From Chrysemys picta bellii (lineage: Eukaryota; Chordata; Testudines; Emydidae), in the NCBI RefSeq assembly GCF_011386835.1, contig NC_088791.1:10788998-10852997 (forward strand): a stretch of DNA of 64,000 bases. The letters run 5' to 3'. This document shows positions 1-10,807 of the stretch, piece by piece (the first letter of the stretch is position 1; each line of letters starts with the position of its first letter). Below the pieces are notes generated by a model, which saw only the letters and a program-made list of their open reading frames with translations, was not told the DNA's origin and searched no databases. The position numbers and the translations under genes were made by a program.

Positions 1-386
1 CTTTCGCCGAGGAATTGAACCAGATTTTTTTTTTATGTTCCAAAGAGTTTGATTAATTTTCTCCCCACCATGTTCCCCCTGTCTCCTGTCCCCATTCTAT
101 TTCATTTCAGCATGGTCTAGTGCAGGGGTCAGCAACCTAGACTGATCAGTTTCACTTTGCTGTCCAGTTACAGGTCAGTTTCACTTCCTGGTTCTATCTA
201 TCTAGGATTCTAGGTACTTACATAGCCATTCTAATGGTAGTAAGAGAGTGCCTGGTTCTGGTATTCTATGACAATGTTGTTGTGCTTTCCAGACTTTCAG
301 GGGAAAGTTTAAATAAGAAAGGTGTTTTCACTGAACTTAAAACAAAAACTTATCATAGCATTTGACAGGTTTCTAGTGAATACGGG
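1..386. other. Unassigned noncoding sequence
   Basis: No gene or complete repeat is recognised. A short stretch at about 124-140 (caggggtcagcaacct) resembles the terminal sequence of vertebrate hAT transposons, but no matching opposite end or target duplication is visible, so it is at most a broken fragment. The rest is AT-rich and unassigned. Confidence 0.4.
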
Positions 387-955
387 CATAGAATCATAGA
401 ATATCAGGGTTGGAAGGGACCTCAGGAGGTCATCTAGTCCAACCCCCTGCTCAAAGCAGGACCAATCCCCAACTAAATCATCCCAGCCAGGGCTTTGTCA
501 AGCCGGGCCTTAAAAACCTCCAGGGAAGGAGATTCCACCACCTCCCTAGGTAACCCATTCCAGTGCTTCACCACCCTCCTAGTAAAAAAGTTTTTCCTAA
601 TATACAACCTAAACCTCCCCCACTGCAACTCGAGACCATTACTCCTTGGTCTGTCATCTGCTACCACTGAGAACTGTCTAGATCCATCCTCTTTGGAACC
701 CCCTTTCAGGTAGCTGAAAGCAGCTATCAAATCCCCCCTCATTCTTCTCTTCTGCAGACTAAATAATCCCAGTTCCCTCAGCCTCTCCTCATAAGTCATG
801 TGCTCCAGCCCCCTAATCATTTTTGTTGCCCTCCGCTGGACTCTTTCCAATTTTTCCACATCCTTCTTGTAGTGTGGGGCCCAAAACTGGACACAGTACT
901 CCAGATGAGGCCTCACCAATGCCAAATAGAGGGGAACGATCACGTCCCTCAGTCA
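387..955 (-). mobile_element. CR1 LINE, 5'-truncated, with C-terminal reverse transcriptase
   Basis: On the minus strand a frame open from 943 to 473 encodes about 156 residues that read as the C-terminal part of a CR1 ORF2 reverse transcriptase. The early segment has the [17 protein letters not shown] block and the later part the [11 protein letters not shown] block of this clade; the protein ends at the usual stop. The 3' UTR follows and finishes at 387-402 with two copies of the octamer catagaat (as read on the plus strand), the CR1 tail signature. The copy is 5'-truncated near 955, normal for CR1. It lacks the endonuclease and catalytic fingers/palm regions, so it is a dead fragment. Confidence 0.93.
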
Positions 956-1399
956 TAGGCCATAAAGTTCAGCATCCAAGTCTGGATCAAAGCAGAGGGG
1001 TATTTGGTTCAGGGGTCTTTGTTCAGGTCCGTTTCATAGAAAGAGCCCAAACGATGACGATAGCGGTCAGATGGTCAGATTCAAACATCACTAAAGTGCA
1101 AGTGGGTTGTGATTTAATGCTGTCCAGCTACAGATCAGGATGTCACACCGCTTTTATGCCTAGGATTTGGGACTTTGCTATTGGAGAGTCACCCTTTAAA
1201 AATACAAGGTTGTTCTGGGCCAGACTTGGTGCTGGAGGAGAGAGGGTACAGCCAGAGGTTACATAATCTGAACAGAACTGACAAAAGAGCTTCTCCGCCG
1301 AATGGGCACTTATCCAGCTTGCAGCAGTGACCTTCCTGCACTTGGGGAAACAGAGCAATCAGCCCAGGCTTACCAGCAACCTCTGAGGCACCTTTATTG
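956..1399. other. Unassigned noncoding sequence
   Basis: Nothing is recognised. The open frames here run through the CR1 boundary or lack protein-like features. A fragment of an unknown interspersed repeat cannot be excluded. Confidence 0.4.
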
Positions 1400-1700
1400 T
1401 TGTGTTGCTTTCATTACTTTTGTGAAATGAAAATATTATTAATGAGGATAATTCACGGGCCGGGGGAGCCGACAAAAACACTCCCATTCAAAAGCATCTG
1501 TGCAGAGGGAGGGAGAGTCGGGGGGGGAGCGATGATTAGATACCAGCTATTGTGTCTGGCTTGCAAGGTTACTTGCTCAGATAGGGCTTCATTTCACATC
1601 TCTGAAAACAAATTCTCTCTCTCCGTCCTTTTTATAATGAAGAATAAAGGGCCCATTGTTCAGGGAAGCTAATTGTGCTGAAGATATTTCCAGGCAGCCG
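1400..1700. promoter_or_regulatory. Candidate conserved noncoding element
   Basis: This stretch contains no repeat I recognise and is rich in homeodomain-type motifs, including attattaatgagg near 1433 and gatgattagata near 1530. Its composition differs from the GC-rich transposons around it. These traits are typical of vertebrate developmental enhancers, but conservation cannot be measured from one sequence. It could simply be unique AT-rich DNA. Confidence 0.28.
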
Positions 1701-1791
1701 GGCTCTCTATCACTTCACAGTGGGCAGCAAGCCCACATGAACGCCCAGCAGCCAAATTCTATCCTAGGAGATGTGCATGCAACTGTCTGTT

Positions 1792-2399
1792 ACAGGGTGG
1801 CTGGCCCCTTTAAGTGAAGTGGGTCCAGTTCCCCCTGTGCCAGCCGGGATTCATCCCAGGTTGATCTGATTCAGAAGGTGGGGCAGCATCTGGAGCTAAT
1901 AAATGAGAGGAAAGCAGCTATGATTGGAGGGGAGTTCCCTGGGGAAAGCCGAGGGCAAGAGATCAGTAACCTGCTGACTCTAGTAAGCCAGTGCTGGGAG
2001 GCTGAAAAGCGCTGAGGGCAAGGAGACCTGCAGAGCGGCAGGCCTACTGATCTTTCCCAAGCAGAGACTTGGAAGCCAGGAAGAAGCCTGGAAAGATTCC
2101 AGCTGGGGTGACGATTATGACATAAGAGCAGGTGGCGACTGAAGGAAGCCTGGGTGTGGTAGAATATGCCAGAACTTGAATGTGAGGTGTGTCATTGGAC
2201 TGGGTTTGAGGACTTGTATGGACTGTTTGCACTATGTGGTAAGGGTAATACTTGCCCCCAGGTAAGGGTAGTACTGGACCTAAGAGAACTTGTGGTGGAG
2301 TTTTTTAGAGGCCTGGGAAGGGAAACTGAGGCAGTAAGCCTGGTATGACTTTCCTGAGCCACAAGGGGGCACTCAGAGGCAAAGGTGAATCATGGCACC
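1792..2399 (+). mobile_element. Probable solo LTR (ERV or Gypsy type)
   Basis: The segment starts tgttacagggtggctggccc and ends near catggcaccgtca, giving the TG...CA form of an LTR. The opening 'ggctggcccctttaag' and the 'acaagggggcactcagaggc' near the end resemble terminal motifs I associate with turtle LTRs. No internal coding region, primer binding site or clear target duplication is seen, so the boundaries are approximate. A non-LTR interspersed repeat is the alternative. Confidence 0.4.
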
Positions 2400-2722
2400 G
2401 TCAAAAGGCATAACCATTTGCCCCTGACTATGGGGACAAAGGAAGCACTGTCCATGGCTATTTTTAATTTGGTTTCAGGAAATTGGCTTGATTTCTGTCA
2501 CTTGAGAGTGTGGAGTATGTCTGTATTGTCACAATCCACAGACTCACTGTCTGTCTTGAACAAAAAGCATTTATTAGCGAAAACAACCACAATTGCGGGC
2601 AGATTTCCAAACAGCTTAAATTCTAGCCTTGTCTCCTTTGTTTACCAGGGACCGTACGCTATCTCAATGCTACACAGTGCACAGAGACATCTAGTGGCTG
2701 CATTATATATTGCAAATAAACA
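2400..2722. other. Unassigned noncoding sequence
   Basis: Moderately AT-rich. No gene or known repeat is recognised. Confidence 0.4.
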
Positions 2723-2730
2723 CTTTAATG

Positions 2731-3092
2731 CAGTGGTTTTCAAACTGCGGGTCGTGACCCAGTACTGGGTCGCGGAATTTAAGGCACTGGGTCCCGGCGA
2801 CTCTAGTCAGCACCGCTGACCAGGGCATTACAATTCCTGTCAGCGGTGCTTCCCGGCTCAGGCAGGCTAGTCCCTACCTGTTCCGACACCACGCTGTGCC
2901 CTGGAAGCAGCCAGAAGCAAGTCCTCCCACAATGAACCCCTCATTCCCGGCCCCACCCTGAAGCCCTCACACCCATACCCCAGCCCTGAGCCCCTCCCAC
3001 ATCCCAAATCCCTCATCCCCAGCTTCGTTGGGTCACGGGCATCAACAATTGTCTTCAACGGGGTTGCCAGAAAAAAAGTTTGAAAACCACTG
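2731..3092. mobile_element. Nonautonomous hAT transposon
   Basis: The 362-bp element has perfect 16-bp terminal inverted repeats, cagtggttttcaaact on the left and its reverse complement on the right. The flanks are ctttaatg (2723-2730) and ctttaaag (3093-3100), an 8-bp target duplication with one mismatch, as expected for hAT. The interior is C-rich degenerate sequence without a transposase, so it depended on an autonomous partner in trans. The decayed duplication implies an old insertion. Confidence 0.93.
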
Positions 3093-3100
3093 CTTTAAAG

Positions 3101-4743
3101 GCAATGCATGTAAAAAGCAGTGATGGTAAATGTTGGGTTCTCTTTATTTGCCATCTGGGTTTTGAGCCTTCTGCTTTTTGAGCCTTTAGTATGCACTATG
3201 GTCACATTTTGAAACGTTCTCCACAGCCAGGAGGACTAGAAACTTCATTTTTCTTTAAGAATGAAGGCTGCTATCATCACATATCACTTGACTCCAGGAG
3301 CTGGGGCTTTAAGGAAAACAATAGTTATCATGAGACTCATGCCAAAATTATGAGAGTTAACAACACTGCTTTCACTTCTGTTTAAAGGCTAGTTTATTTC
3401 CAGAAGGCTCTTAGACACAACACTACAATGATGGAGTTGTAGTTCTCACCAGAGAATATTTAAAACCAAACACCAAGAAAATTCCACATTTTAAAGTTGA
3501 GAAAAAAATTGAGACTTCTGAGTTATATCAGGGCCACTGCAAGCAGGAAAGGAAAACAAACAGGCACAGGAGCTCTGAGCAGTTCTTCCACTTGAAAGAA
3601 AGTTGAAGGGATAAATCTTCTAGTCCTTAATCTAGTAAAACATTACACCACCATAAAAAGTCTTGAGTTTGGATTCAGTTCAGCTAGACCCCTAGAGGCT
3701 GGGATGCTAACCTGGACCTTGCTCAAATGATATAACCCTCTGGAGCTGGGAATCTAATGAGAAACGCCTTTCCAAGGAGTTTTCTTTCACTTCCTGCTCC
3801 GAGACCGGAACAGACTCTCACTCCGCTTTCGGGTAGTTTTGCCTCTAGTCCCTACTGGGAACCAGACGCATCAGCTAAAACAAGCTTTGTAAGAGCTGGG
3901 TGGATTTTTTCAAACCTCAGGCTAAAGGACAGACTGGCTGTGATTTGATTATTCACCCAGCCCTGAGGGCCAGAGTGTGGCTTTAAGGGGGCGCATTTGG
4001 GGCAAGTGAGTGAGCAGGGTCTGCATTGCCAGGGGAGTCCCTCCCTGCTAGGATTCTGGCTGGCTCAGCAAAAGCTCTACTACTTTCGTTTGGTGTGGAG
4101 GGAAAGGCAGAGCCAGACACATGGGCTAGAGGCAGCAATTGCATTAACCGCCAGGGGCAACATGTCAGGTTTTTTTGCGGGGGGGGGGAGGCAACTTTAA
4201 CCATGATTCCAGGGGCTACTTGGGCACCAGAAAACTGTAGGCTTTTTTTTTTCCAGATAATAACTTAGAAATTAGCTCACAAGAACACTATCTAATTCCT
4301 ATATGTATAAAAAAGAGAATTAAATATTAGACCCACTCAGCTCTAATACTAATACAAGCAAAAGCCCTAAGCATAGGCAGAACTTTAAGCACATGAGCAG
4401 CCTTGCCACTGAAGTCACCCAAAGGGGAAAGGAGTTGAGGAGAGATTCAGAGGTGGCCAATGATTATTATGGACTGGGGCACTCATCAGCAAGCAGAAGC
4501 AGAGCACTTTGATGAAAATGGTGATGGAGGAGGGAACAGATCTGTAATAGAGAAAGACCGCACGGTCCCTGGATTTTCTCCAGATGACTAGAGACCTTGT
4601 CCAAAGCTCATTGAAGTCAATAGGAGTGTTTTCATTGACTTAAGCAGGACAACTCATGCACATGTGCTTACTTGCTTTGCTGGGTTTGAGGCTACATCGT
4701 TTTGGTGTCTTATCCGAAGATCACTGAAGTCAGCGGTTTAGAG
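3101..4743. other. Unassigned sequence with a small palindromic repeat relic
   Basis: About 1.6 kb without a recognisable gene. A G-run lies near 4178-4188. At 4601-4650, ccaaagctcattgaagtcaa followed by an imperfect inverted partner (cattgactta) resembles a short palindromic interspersed repeat seen widely in sauropsid genomes. The rest appears unique. Confidence 0.4.
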
Positions 4744-4751
4744 GTTACATC

Positions 4752-5030
4752 CAGGGCCGGCTCCAGCATTTCTGCCGCCCCAAGCAAAAAAAAAAAAAAA
4801 AAAAAAAAGCCGCGATTGGCGGTGGCAGTTCAGCGGCAGGTCCTTCGCTCCTAGAGGGAGTGACCTGCCGCCCCCGAATTGCCGCAGGTGCCGCCCCTCT
4901 CCCTTGGCCGCCCCAAGCACCTGCTTGTTAAGCTGGTGCCTGGAGCCGGCCCTGATTGCGGTGTATTCACTGCAGGGCGCTTGCAGCAGGAATCAGGGGT
5001 GCTGAAGGCTCTGTGGTTAAGCCGGCCCTG
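4752..5030. mobile_element. Composite nonautonomous hAT (cagggccggctcc family)
   Basis: The outer ends are cagggccggctcc and gccggccctg, flanked by an exact 8-bp duplication gttacatc (4744-4751 and 5031-5038), so 4752-5030 moved as one unit. Inside, 4752-4954 is already a complete family member with both ends (right end ggagccggccctg). It is followed by 66 bp (4955-5020) that match 8328-8393 at about 64 of 66 positions, then by a second right terminus. There is an A-run at 4786-4808 and no transposase. It belongs to the same family as the copies near 10.95, 14.93, 28.17 and 52.03 kb. Confidence 0.93.
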
Positions 5031-5038
5031 GTTACATC

Positions 5039-5440
5039 TGGCATGCAGATTATTCACTCTGCTCTAGTCGCATCGTAGGCGCTGGAGGTGATAACAAATG
5101 AACTGGAGGTATGCAGAGGCCAGCACATATGGTGCCCAGCAGAACCCAGGCAAAAATGGGCCATCATGGAGCTATCTGTCAGGGTGCTCCACTGGCTTCT
5201 GTACCTTCCCCCGCACCCCAAGGATAGGTAGTCTTGTGAGTAAGCCAGAGACCTGGGCAGCAGGAGCTTTGGGTACTATCCCTGTCTCTGTTAATGTTTC
5301 AATGCCAGACACTTGGGGCTCCATCCATCTCCTGTGGAAATCCACAAAAAGATTCCCACTCAGTGGGAGATGAGCCAGGCTCCTAATCTCTCTGTCCCTT
5401 TGGTTCTTCATCTCGGGATAATACTGCCTGCCTCACAGAC
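5039..5440. other. Unassigned noncoding sequence
   Basis: No gene or repeat is identified. The overlapping open frames on both strands show no protein-like pattern. Confidence 0.4.
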
Positions 5441-5514
5441 AGGTTGACCTGATAGCAAGTGTGAAAAATCGGGACCGTTTCTTTCCTTTTTTATCAGAAC
5501 GGCTGGTCACCCTA
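5441..5514. mobile_element. Degenerate 'gggtgaccag' MITE
   Basis: aggttgacctgatagcaagt near the left and ggctggtcaccct at the right are the two ends of a short MITE that is present in full at 33234-33353 and truncated at 23571-23662. This copy is internally deleted and diverged. The flanking ta on the right fits a Tc1/mariner-type TA target. Confidence 0.7.
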
Positions 5515-6248
5515 CTCACAGAGGCATGACGAGGCTCAATTCATTAATATCAGCCAGGCACTTTGAAATCTTCAGATGGAAGGCACCCACAAGTGCCAAG
5601 TATTATTATGCCTACAGACACCTACAAGTGCCATTATTTGGGGCAGCCCTGGGGATTACTGCACAGCACAATATGCCTTTTAAGATCACACCAGCCAGAT
5701 TATACTCCCTCTGCCTCCCATTCCAGTCCCACAGAGAGAGATGCTTCAGCATCCAGATTCAGGTCTTTAGGCATTTTTTTTTTAACCCAGACATCGTCCG
5801 ATTTAAAAGAAAAAAAGCTCTGCATGAAAAGCACCAAGATCTGTGGGAGACAGAAAGCGAGAGATGCTCATTCAAAATTAATGTCAGCCCCAAGGGAGTG
5901 TGCGCTGCCCATGCAGTTCCTACTTAGTGCAGAGATGCGGCAGCTCCTGCTGCCTCCCGGAGTCAGAGGGGCCAGCAGAGGCGTCTTGCTTCCCACATCT
6001 GAATTCAGGGGCTGTAATGAGGGATGCTACTGATGCTAATCTGGCCAAGAGCCGCAGAACTGCCTGAGCACTGCCTCTGGGGCCTCGCTCGCTGCAGACT
6101 GGCACATGCTTTTCCAGCTGAGTCGGAGGGTTTAGAAGACATCAGGCAGGATTGGCTACAATATTGGTTTATTCTTCTGTTCTACATGGAAAGGTTTTGT
6201 GGCATCTTCTACCTGAGTGATAGTTTATTCTTTTACATGTATGTGTGT

Positions 6249-6249
<1 letters not shown>
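5515..6249. other. Unassigned noncoding sequence
   Basis: Apparently unique sequence. Overlapping open frames of 133 and 156 codons show no recognisable domain and are probably chance. No repeat is recognised. Confidence 0.4.
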
Positions 6250-6306
<57 letters not shown>

Positions 6307-6310
6307 ACAC
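6250..6310. repeat. (CA)n microsatellite
   Basis: An almost pure CA dinucleotide tract of about 60 bp, interrupted once by 'at' near 6301. It is preceded by a short tgtgtg stretch. Probably length-polymorphic. Confidence 0.98.
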
Positions 6311-6390
6311 GTCTCTGGCCTGGCTGCTTCCTAACATTTGAAATACTGGGGGGAAATTAATATGGGCTGAAGATGTTGCAAATGCAGTGG

Positions 6391-6478
6391 GGCCAGATCT
6401 TCAGCTGCTGTAAATGGACATAACTTCACTGACATCAATGGAGCGACACTGATTTGCACCAGCTGGGAATTTGGCCCA
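6391..6478. repeat. Short palindromic interspersed repeat
   Basis: The arms ggccagatcttcagctgctg and its imperfect inverted partner ending ggaatttggcc enclose a core containing catcaatgg. Related half or diverged copies lie near 36957-37012 and 44054-44132. It resembles old palindromic MITEs of sauropsid genomes; the transposase superfamily is unclear. Confidence 0.6.
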
Positions 6479-6639
6479 ATAACTACAAACAAGCAAACGC
6501 CTGGTAGTCATATTGATGTGGTCTCATCAGACCCCGTAAGCAAAGCTGGGGTGAACCTGTTCATCTATCCATTCATCCACCTCGGGTGTTTCTGAGGCAA
6601 CCTGTAGCCATGTTACTGAAGCACCAGTGAAGCCCTAGG

Positions 6640-7190
6640 GGTCTTGTTGGACCGGTTTCTGAAACCCTTGTACCCTTCTGACCTTCAAAAAATTGCTACC
6701 CTTCCTTTTATCTCTGCACTGGGAAACATCTGTCCATGACTTGGACACCTCCAGCTTGGATTACTCTAATAAGCTCTATTAGAGGTTACATTTTAAGACC
6801 TCTTGGTGCCGAACTTGGCTGCTTGCTTCTTTAGCAGTGCTTCTCTCTGTGAGCACGTGTCAGCATACGTTCTCCAGAGGCTGCAGTGGCTTCCAGTTTA
6901 TTGCTAGGTGCTATTCAAGATACTGTTTTTAGGTATAAAGCTCTAACTGATTTGGCGCTTACATATCTTAGACACAGCCACTCTCCTTGTGTGTGAACCC
7001 AGCAACTAAGATCAAATCCTTTTTTACACATTACTTTAACCTGTGGAACTCACTGCCCTATGATATGATTTTGACCAAGAGCTTAGCAGGCTTCCAACAA
7101 AGATTAGACATTTATATGGATAATGAAAACATCCACATTCCGATTAGAAGGGATAAAAGTTTATAAGAGATATAAACCTTCAGGGCATGA
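6640..7190 (+). mobile_element. L2-like LINE relic
   Basis: Forward frames, broken by stops and shifts, still show remnants of an L2-type reverse transcriptase C-terminus: an LDYSN-like block near 6755, a LQWLPV-like block near 6885 and a 'tgtggaactcactgcc' block near 7042 (NLWNSLP type). No intact reading frame remains. A similar relic lies at 40780-41290. Assignment to L2 rather than another CR1-group clade is tentative. Confidence 0.55.
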
Positions 7191-7294
7191 GCCAGTCATT
7201 AATTACATGATGTCAGGAGAATACTTCCCCCATGGGTATCTTGGTGCATAACTGTCTATTGGTGGGAGTAAGGGGATTACATTTGCTTGTAAAG

Positions 7295-7744
7295 CAGGGG
7301 TGGGAAAATGATGGCCCGCGGGCCATGTCCGGCTAATCAGACCTTTTAATCCGGCCCTCAAGCTCCCGCCGGGTAGCAGGGTCAGGGGCTTGTCCCACTC
7401 CGCGCAGCTCCTGGAAGCAGCAGCATGTCCCTCCTCCAGCTCTTATGCATAGGGGCATCCAGGGGGCTCCGCATGCTGCCCCCGCCCCAAGTGCCGGCTC
7501 TGCAGCTCCCATTTGCCGGGAACTGCAGCCAATGGGAGCTGCAGGGGCGGCACCTGCAGATGGGGTGGCATGCAAAGCCACCTGGCCACGCCTCCACATA
7601 GGAGCCAGAGAGGGGACATGCCGCTGCTTCCAAGAGCTTCTTGAGGAAAGTGCCACCTGGAGCCTACACCCCTGACCTCCTCCCATGCTCCAACCCTCTG
7701 CCCCAGCCCTGATCCCCCTCCTGCGCTCCAAACCCTTCGGTCCC
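7295..7744. mobile_element. hAT (Charlie-like) fragment, GC-rich
   Basis: The left end caggggtgggaaaatgatgg followed by cccgcgggcc matches the termini of a common vertebrate hAT group. The interior is GC-rich with an inverted pair around cagctcccatttgccggg and gccaatgggagctgc. No right terminus or target duplication is found, so it is truncated or deleted. A 168-codon minus-strand frame across it is compositional. Confidence 0.6.
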
Positions 7745-8560
7745 AGCCTGGACTCACCCAGATGGACTTTGCTGTAATTTCCTGCTTTCTGTGCTAACAA
7801 AGAACTTTCTACGCTGTGTTCCAGACCAGCGGTTCTCAACCAAAGGTCCAGGGCCCCCTGGGGGGCCGCAAGCAGGTTTCAGGGGGTCCGTCAAGCAGGC
7901 TCAATGTTAGACTTGCTGGGCCCCAGGGCAGGAAGCCAAAGCCCAGCTGTGCAGGGCTGAAGCCGGGGACCCTGAACCCCGCCACCTGGGGCCGAAGCTG
8001 AAGCCTGAGCAACTTAGCTTTGCGGGGGCCTCCTGTGGCGTGGGGTCCCGAGCAATTGCCTTGCTTGCTATTCTCTAATGCTGGCCCTGGCTTTTATATG
8101 CAGAAAAACAATTTTGGGGGCACTGGTGGGCCGTGGAGTTTTTATGTTGGGAAGGGGGGAGGGGCGGGGGACTCAGAAAGAAAAAGGTTGAGAGCCCCTC
8201 TTCCAGACAACTAATAAACCCTTTTGTCTTTACAACGCTGGCTGAGAGTCACTGCTTACTGAGGACGGGGGTGGGGTACATGGCTCCCTTTTGGGGGTGG
8301 TGCGTGCAAGGCTTCCCCAGGTGTCCTATTGCGGTGTATTCACTGCAGGGAGCTTGCAGCATGAATCAGGGGTGCTGAAGGCTCTGTGGTTAATCCCAGG
8401 AGACAATGAAGCCAAGGAGGCTTACCTTATTGAGAGTGTGCCCCGAGGGGGTGTCACACTGAAGAGGGTCCTGCCAGGGGTGGATTCAAATCCTCTCCCA
8501 ACTTGGATCTGGGAGGAACAATCCCGTAGCCTAGGGAATGGTCCAGAAGGGGCCTGACAG
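7745..8560 (+). mobile_element. ERV-type LTR interrupted by a hAT
   Basis: Removing the hAT at 7827-8200 and one target copy joins the flanks into an LTR-like unit with a polyadenylation signal (aataaa at about 8212-8217) and a U5-like tail (acgctggctgagagtcactg), ending near gcctgaca. Part of it, 8328-8393, is duplicated inside the composite hAT at 4955-5020. The 5' boundary is uncertain because the GC-rich hAT fragment abuts it. No internal retroviral genes are present. Confidence 0.5.
7827..8200. mobile_element. Nonautonomous hAT nested in an LTR
   Basis: The terminal repeats are cagcggttctcaacc on the left and ggttgagagcccctc on the right. The flanks carry an exact 8-bp duplication ttccagac (7819-7826 and 8201-8208). 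The 374-bp interior is GC-rich and lacks a transposase. The intact duplication shows that it inserted after the surrounding LTR was in place. Confidence 0.94.
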
Positions 8561-10009
8561 GTTTTAACCATCTCTGCTTTCTATGCTAACTTACAACGTT
8601 CCTACCTGTGCTCAACAGCTGCCGTGTCACTTCCAGACTCAGCCTGAGCCAATAATAATGACACACAAACAAGATTTGGGTTCGGATGGGACCTTTTAAA
8701 GGCCATTAACTACCAAATTTAATCTCTAGCACCTGCTGTGCAGTATCTAAAGGCATTCTACCCAGGCTGTTTGCTAAATGCCACAGGCTCATCTGTCTCC
8801 ACTAACCCAAGGCTGATCTACATGCCTGCAAGGCCCAGTCACCCACCGTCGGACTCAGTAGCTGATCTTAGGTAGAACCCTGGCATGGCCGGACTTCTGT
8901 CCTCCCTGGCATGCTCTTGGGATCCAAAGAGGGTCATGGAAGGGAGGCCAATTGAAGCAGCTCCTACCTTTGTTGGCCAAAAGGAAGAGCGGCTGCTGAC
9001 ATTTCCCTGGGCTCTTGAGTCAAGTGTCCACTGTAATAACACAGGGCCAGATTATACCTGTTACTCATCCGCACAGGTGAGGCAGAGATGCACCATGCCT
9101 GTGAGATCTCCTGAAGCACCGTGTGTCCAGGAGTTCCTAAGGCTCACAGCTGCTAGGCCTGCCCTTGGGAGACGGCAACATGAGCTGCACTAGCTGGTGT
9201 GTGGGGTGGAGCGGAAGCATGGCCACGTGACTGCTTCTTCTTACTCAGTGGTACAAGACAGGAGTTACCGGGTGATAACGCCCGGTCCAAGTGGTAGCTG
9301 GGAAGACTGCCTCTGCATGAAGCAATCACATTTTGGAGCCACGCCAGGGACTGGGAAAGAGATTAGATGCAGCGAAGAGGCAATCTGACTCTGGTTATCT
9401 CGGTCGGGTGGTTTATTGATTGGGCTCTGGGGGTGATGTTCTAAGAGCCCCTCAAAGCCACTGTAAAAAAGAACCTAAAACCTGCCCTGCTGTAACTCAC
9501 CAGAGCTCTATTCACAGCTGAGTAGGGGCTCAGCCTGGTGCCTCTGCGGGCAATGCCATGCTCTGCAGCGTGGGCTGGGTTCCTGGGAGTTACTGGCTTT
9601 ACCCCCAGGCTGGAGAGATCATGAGTGCTTCAGGTCTCTGTGCATGCAACAGTTCTTCTGGCCAACCTCGGAGCAATCTGGAGGGGACCCTGAAAGGACC
9701 CTAAAGAAAAGGTGTTGCATAGGGCAGGAGAGATGCTCTGTAGACAACACCCCAGTTAAACACCCTGACTAAATAAAGAAAAGTCCCTGACTGGACTGGA
9801 GTGAGCTCTTAATTCATGCAGTGTTAGTCTGCTGGTGCACATGAGCATGACGCATGTGGCAGGTCGGACAGGTGGAGTGGAGTGCGGGAGAGAAGTCACA
9901 GAGTCCGGGTTCCTCTACCAGCAGCACTTGGCCCAAGCCTCTGACGGGAGCATCCGTCTCTCTCTGACTTCTAAGCCCAGCTTTTGTAATGCTAACTAAC
10001 AGCAAGGCC
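8561..10009. other. Unassigned noncoding sequence
   Basis: About 1.4 kb without a recognised gene or repeat. A frame at 8885-9193 has no domain-like features. The stretch gctttctatgctaac near 8576 resembles gctttctgtgctaac near 7784, which may be chance or an LTR-related echo. Confidence 0.4.
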
Positions 10010-10253
10010 ATGGTCCTCGCCTTGCTTGCTTTTCATCTAAATTAAAACTCTGCTAATCTCATTAACGAGCTCACCCCGGTGCCACTGTGTTCTTCTGATG
10101 CCCCCTAACATCATTAGGAACTTTTCCATGGAAACAAATGGCATTACTCCAAGCAGGGAATGGAGAATTAGTAAGGGGATGGGGTATGCATTGTAACTGT
10201 CTCCATAATCATTTAACTTTGCACAATTAGTGGCTTTGATCTCCAGCTAAATG

Positions 10254-10254
<1 letters not shown>
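10010..10254. promoter_or_regulatory. Candidate conserved noncoding element
   Basis: Repeat-free and AT-rich. It holds several TAAT/ATTA cores (aaattaaaactctgctaatc, ctcattaacgag, catcattagg, gagaattagtaagg, ataatcatttaac) and a cacaattag site. Such density suggests a homeodomain-bound enhancer. Function is inferred from composition only. Confidence 0.33.

Positions 10255-10289
<35 letters not shown>
10255..10289. repeat. (TG)n(AG)n compound microsatellite
   Basis: A tgtgtg tract runs directly into an agagag tract, about 35 bp in all. Otherwise unremarkable. Confidence 0.95.
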
Positions 10290-10439
10290 CTTACAGTATG
10301 CATGTACAAAAGTGTTTAGAAGTTGGGGTTGTTGTGTATTCACTGTGGAGATTGTTGGTGTGTGAAAGGAGGAGGTGCCTTGGAGTGTACGTGTGGTGTA
10401 GGGAGTTATGTGTGCGAAATCATTGTGTAAATCAATGAT

Positions 10440-10805
10440 CCACCATCCTGTGGAACACCATGTCCAGCGTTGGTGATCCCATGTCAGGAAAGAGACTGCA
10501 GGATTACAGGGGAGTCAGAGCAGGCGATGGACAAACTCTCCTAAGAAGAGATAGAAAAGATTGGGATTGTTCACCTTAGAGAGGGGACCTGATAAAAGTG
10601 TATACAATCATGAATTGTCTAAAGAAGGCAGATTGGGATCATTTACTGTCCCTGTCTCATAACACAACGGCATGGACATTCAGCGACAAGTTCAAAACTG
10701 ACAGAAGGAAATGCTTCTTCACATGATGTACATTTAGCCTGTGGGACTCACCACCACAAGATAACATTGAGGCCAAGAGTTAAGCAGGATTCAAAAAGGG
10801 ATTAA
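10440..10805 (+). mobile_element. CR1/L3-like LINE relic
   Basis: The forward translation, interrupted in places, keeps CR1-group C-terminal blocks: a GLFTLERGDLIKVYTIMN-like stretch near 10570-10620, TDRRKCFF near 10700, and an SLWDSPP-like block near 10740 (the NxWNxLP motif). The catalytic part is missing. It is much more diverged than the CR1 ends at 387 and 29361, so it is an old copy. Confidence 0.72.
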
Positions 10806-10807
10806 CT

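Noticed and set aside
6024..6341. Open frame with a long alternating Thr-His run
   Set aside because: The run is the translated CA microsatellite.
7333..7839. 168-codon minus-strand open frame
   Set aside because: It crosses a GC-rich hAT fragment and an LTR boundary, with overlapping frames on both strands. No domain or coherent composition.
8576..8600. Second LTR end suggested by similarity to about 7784
   Set aside because: Only about 15 bp agree well. Too short to claim a duplicated terminus.
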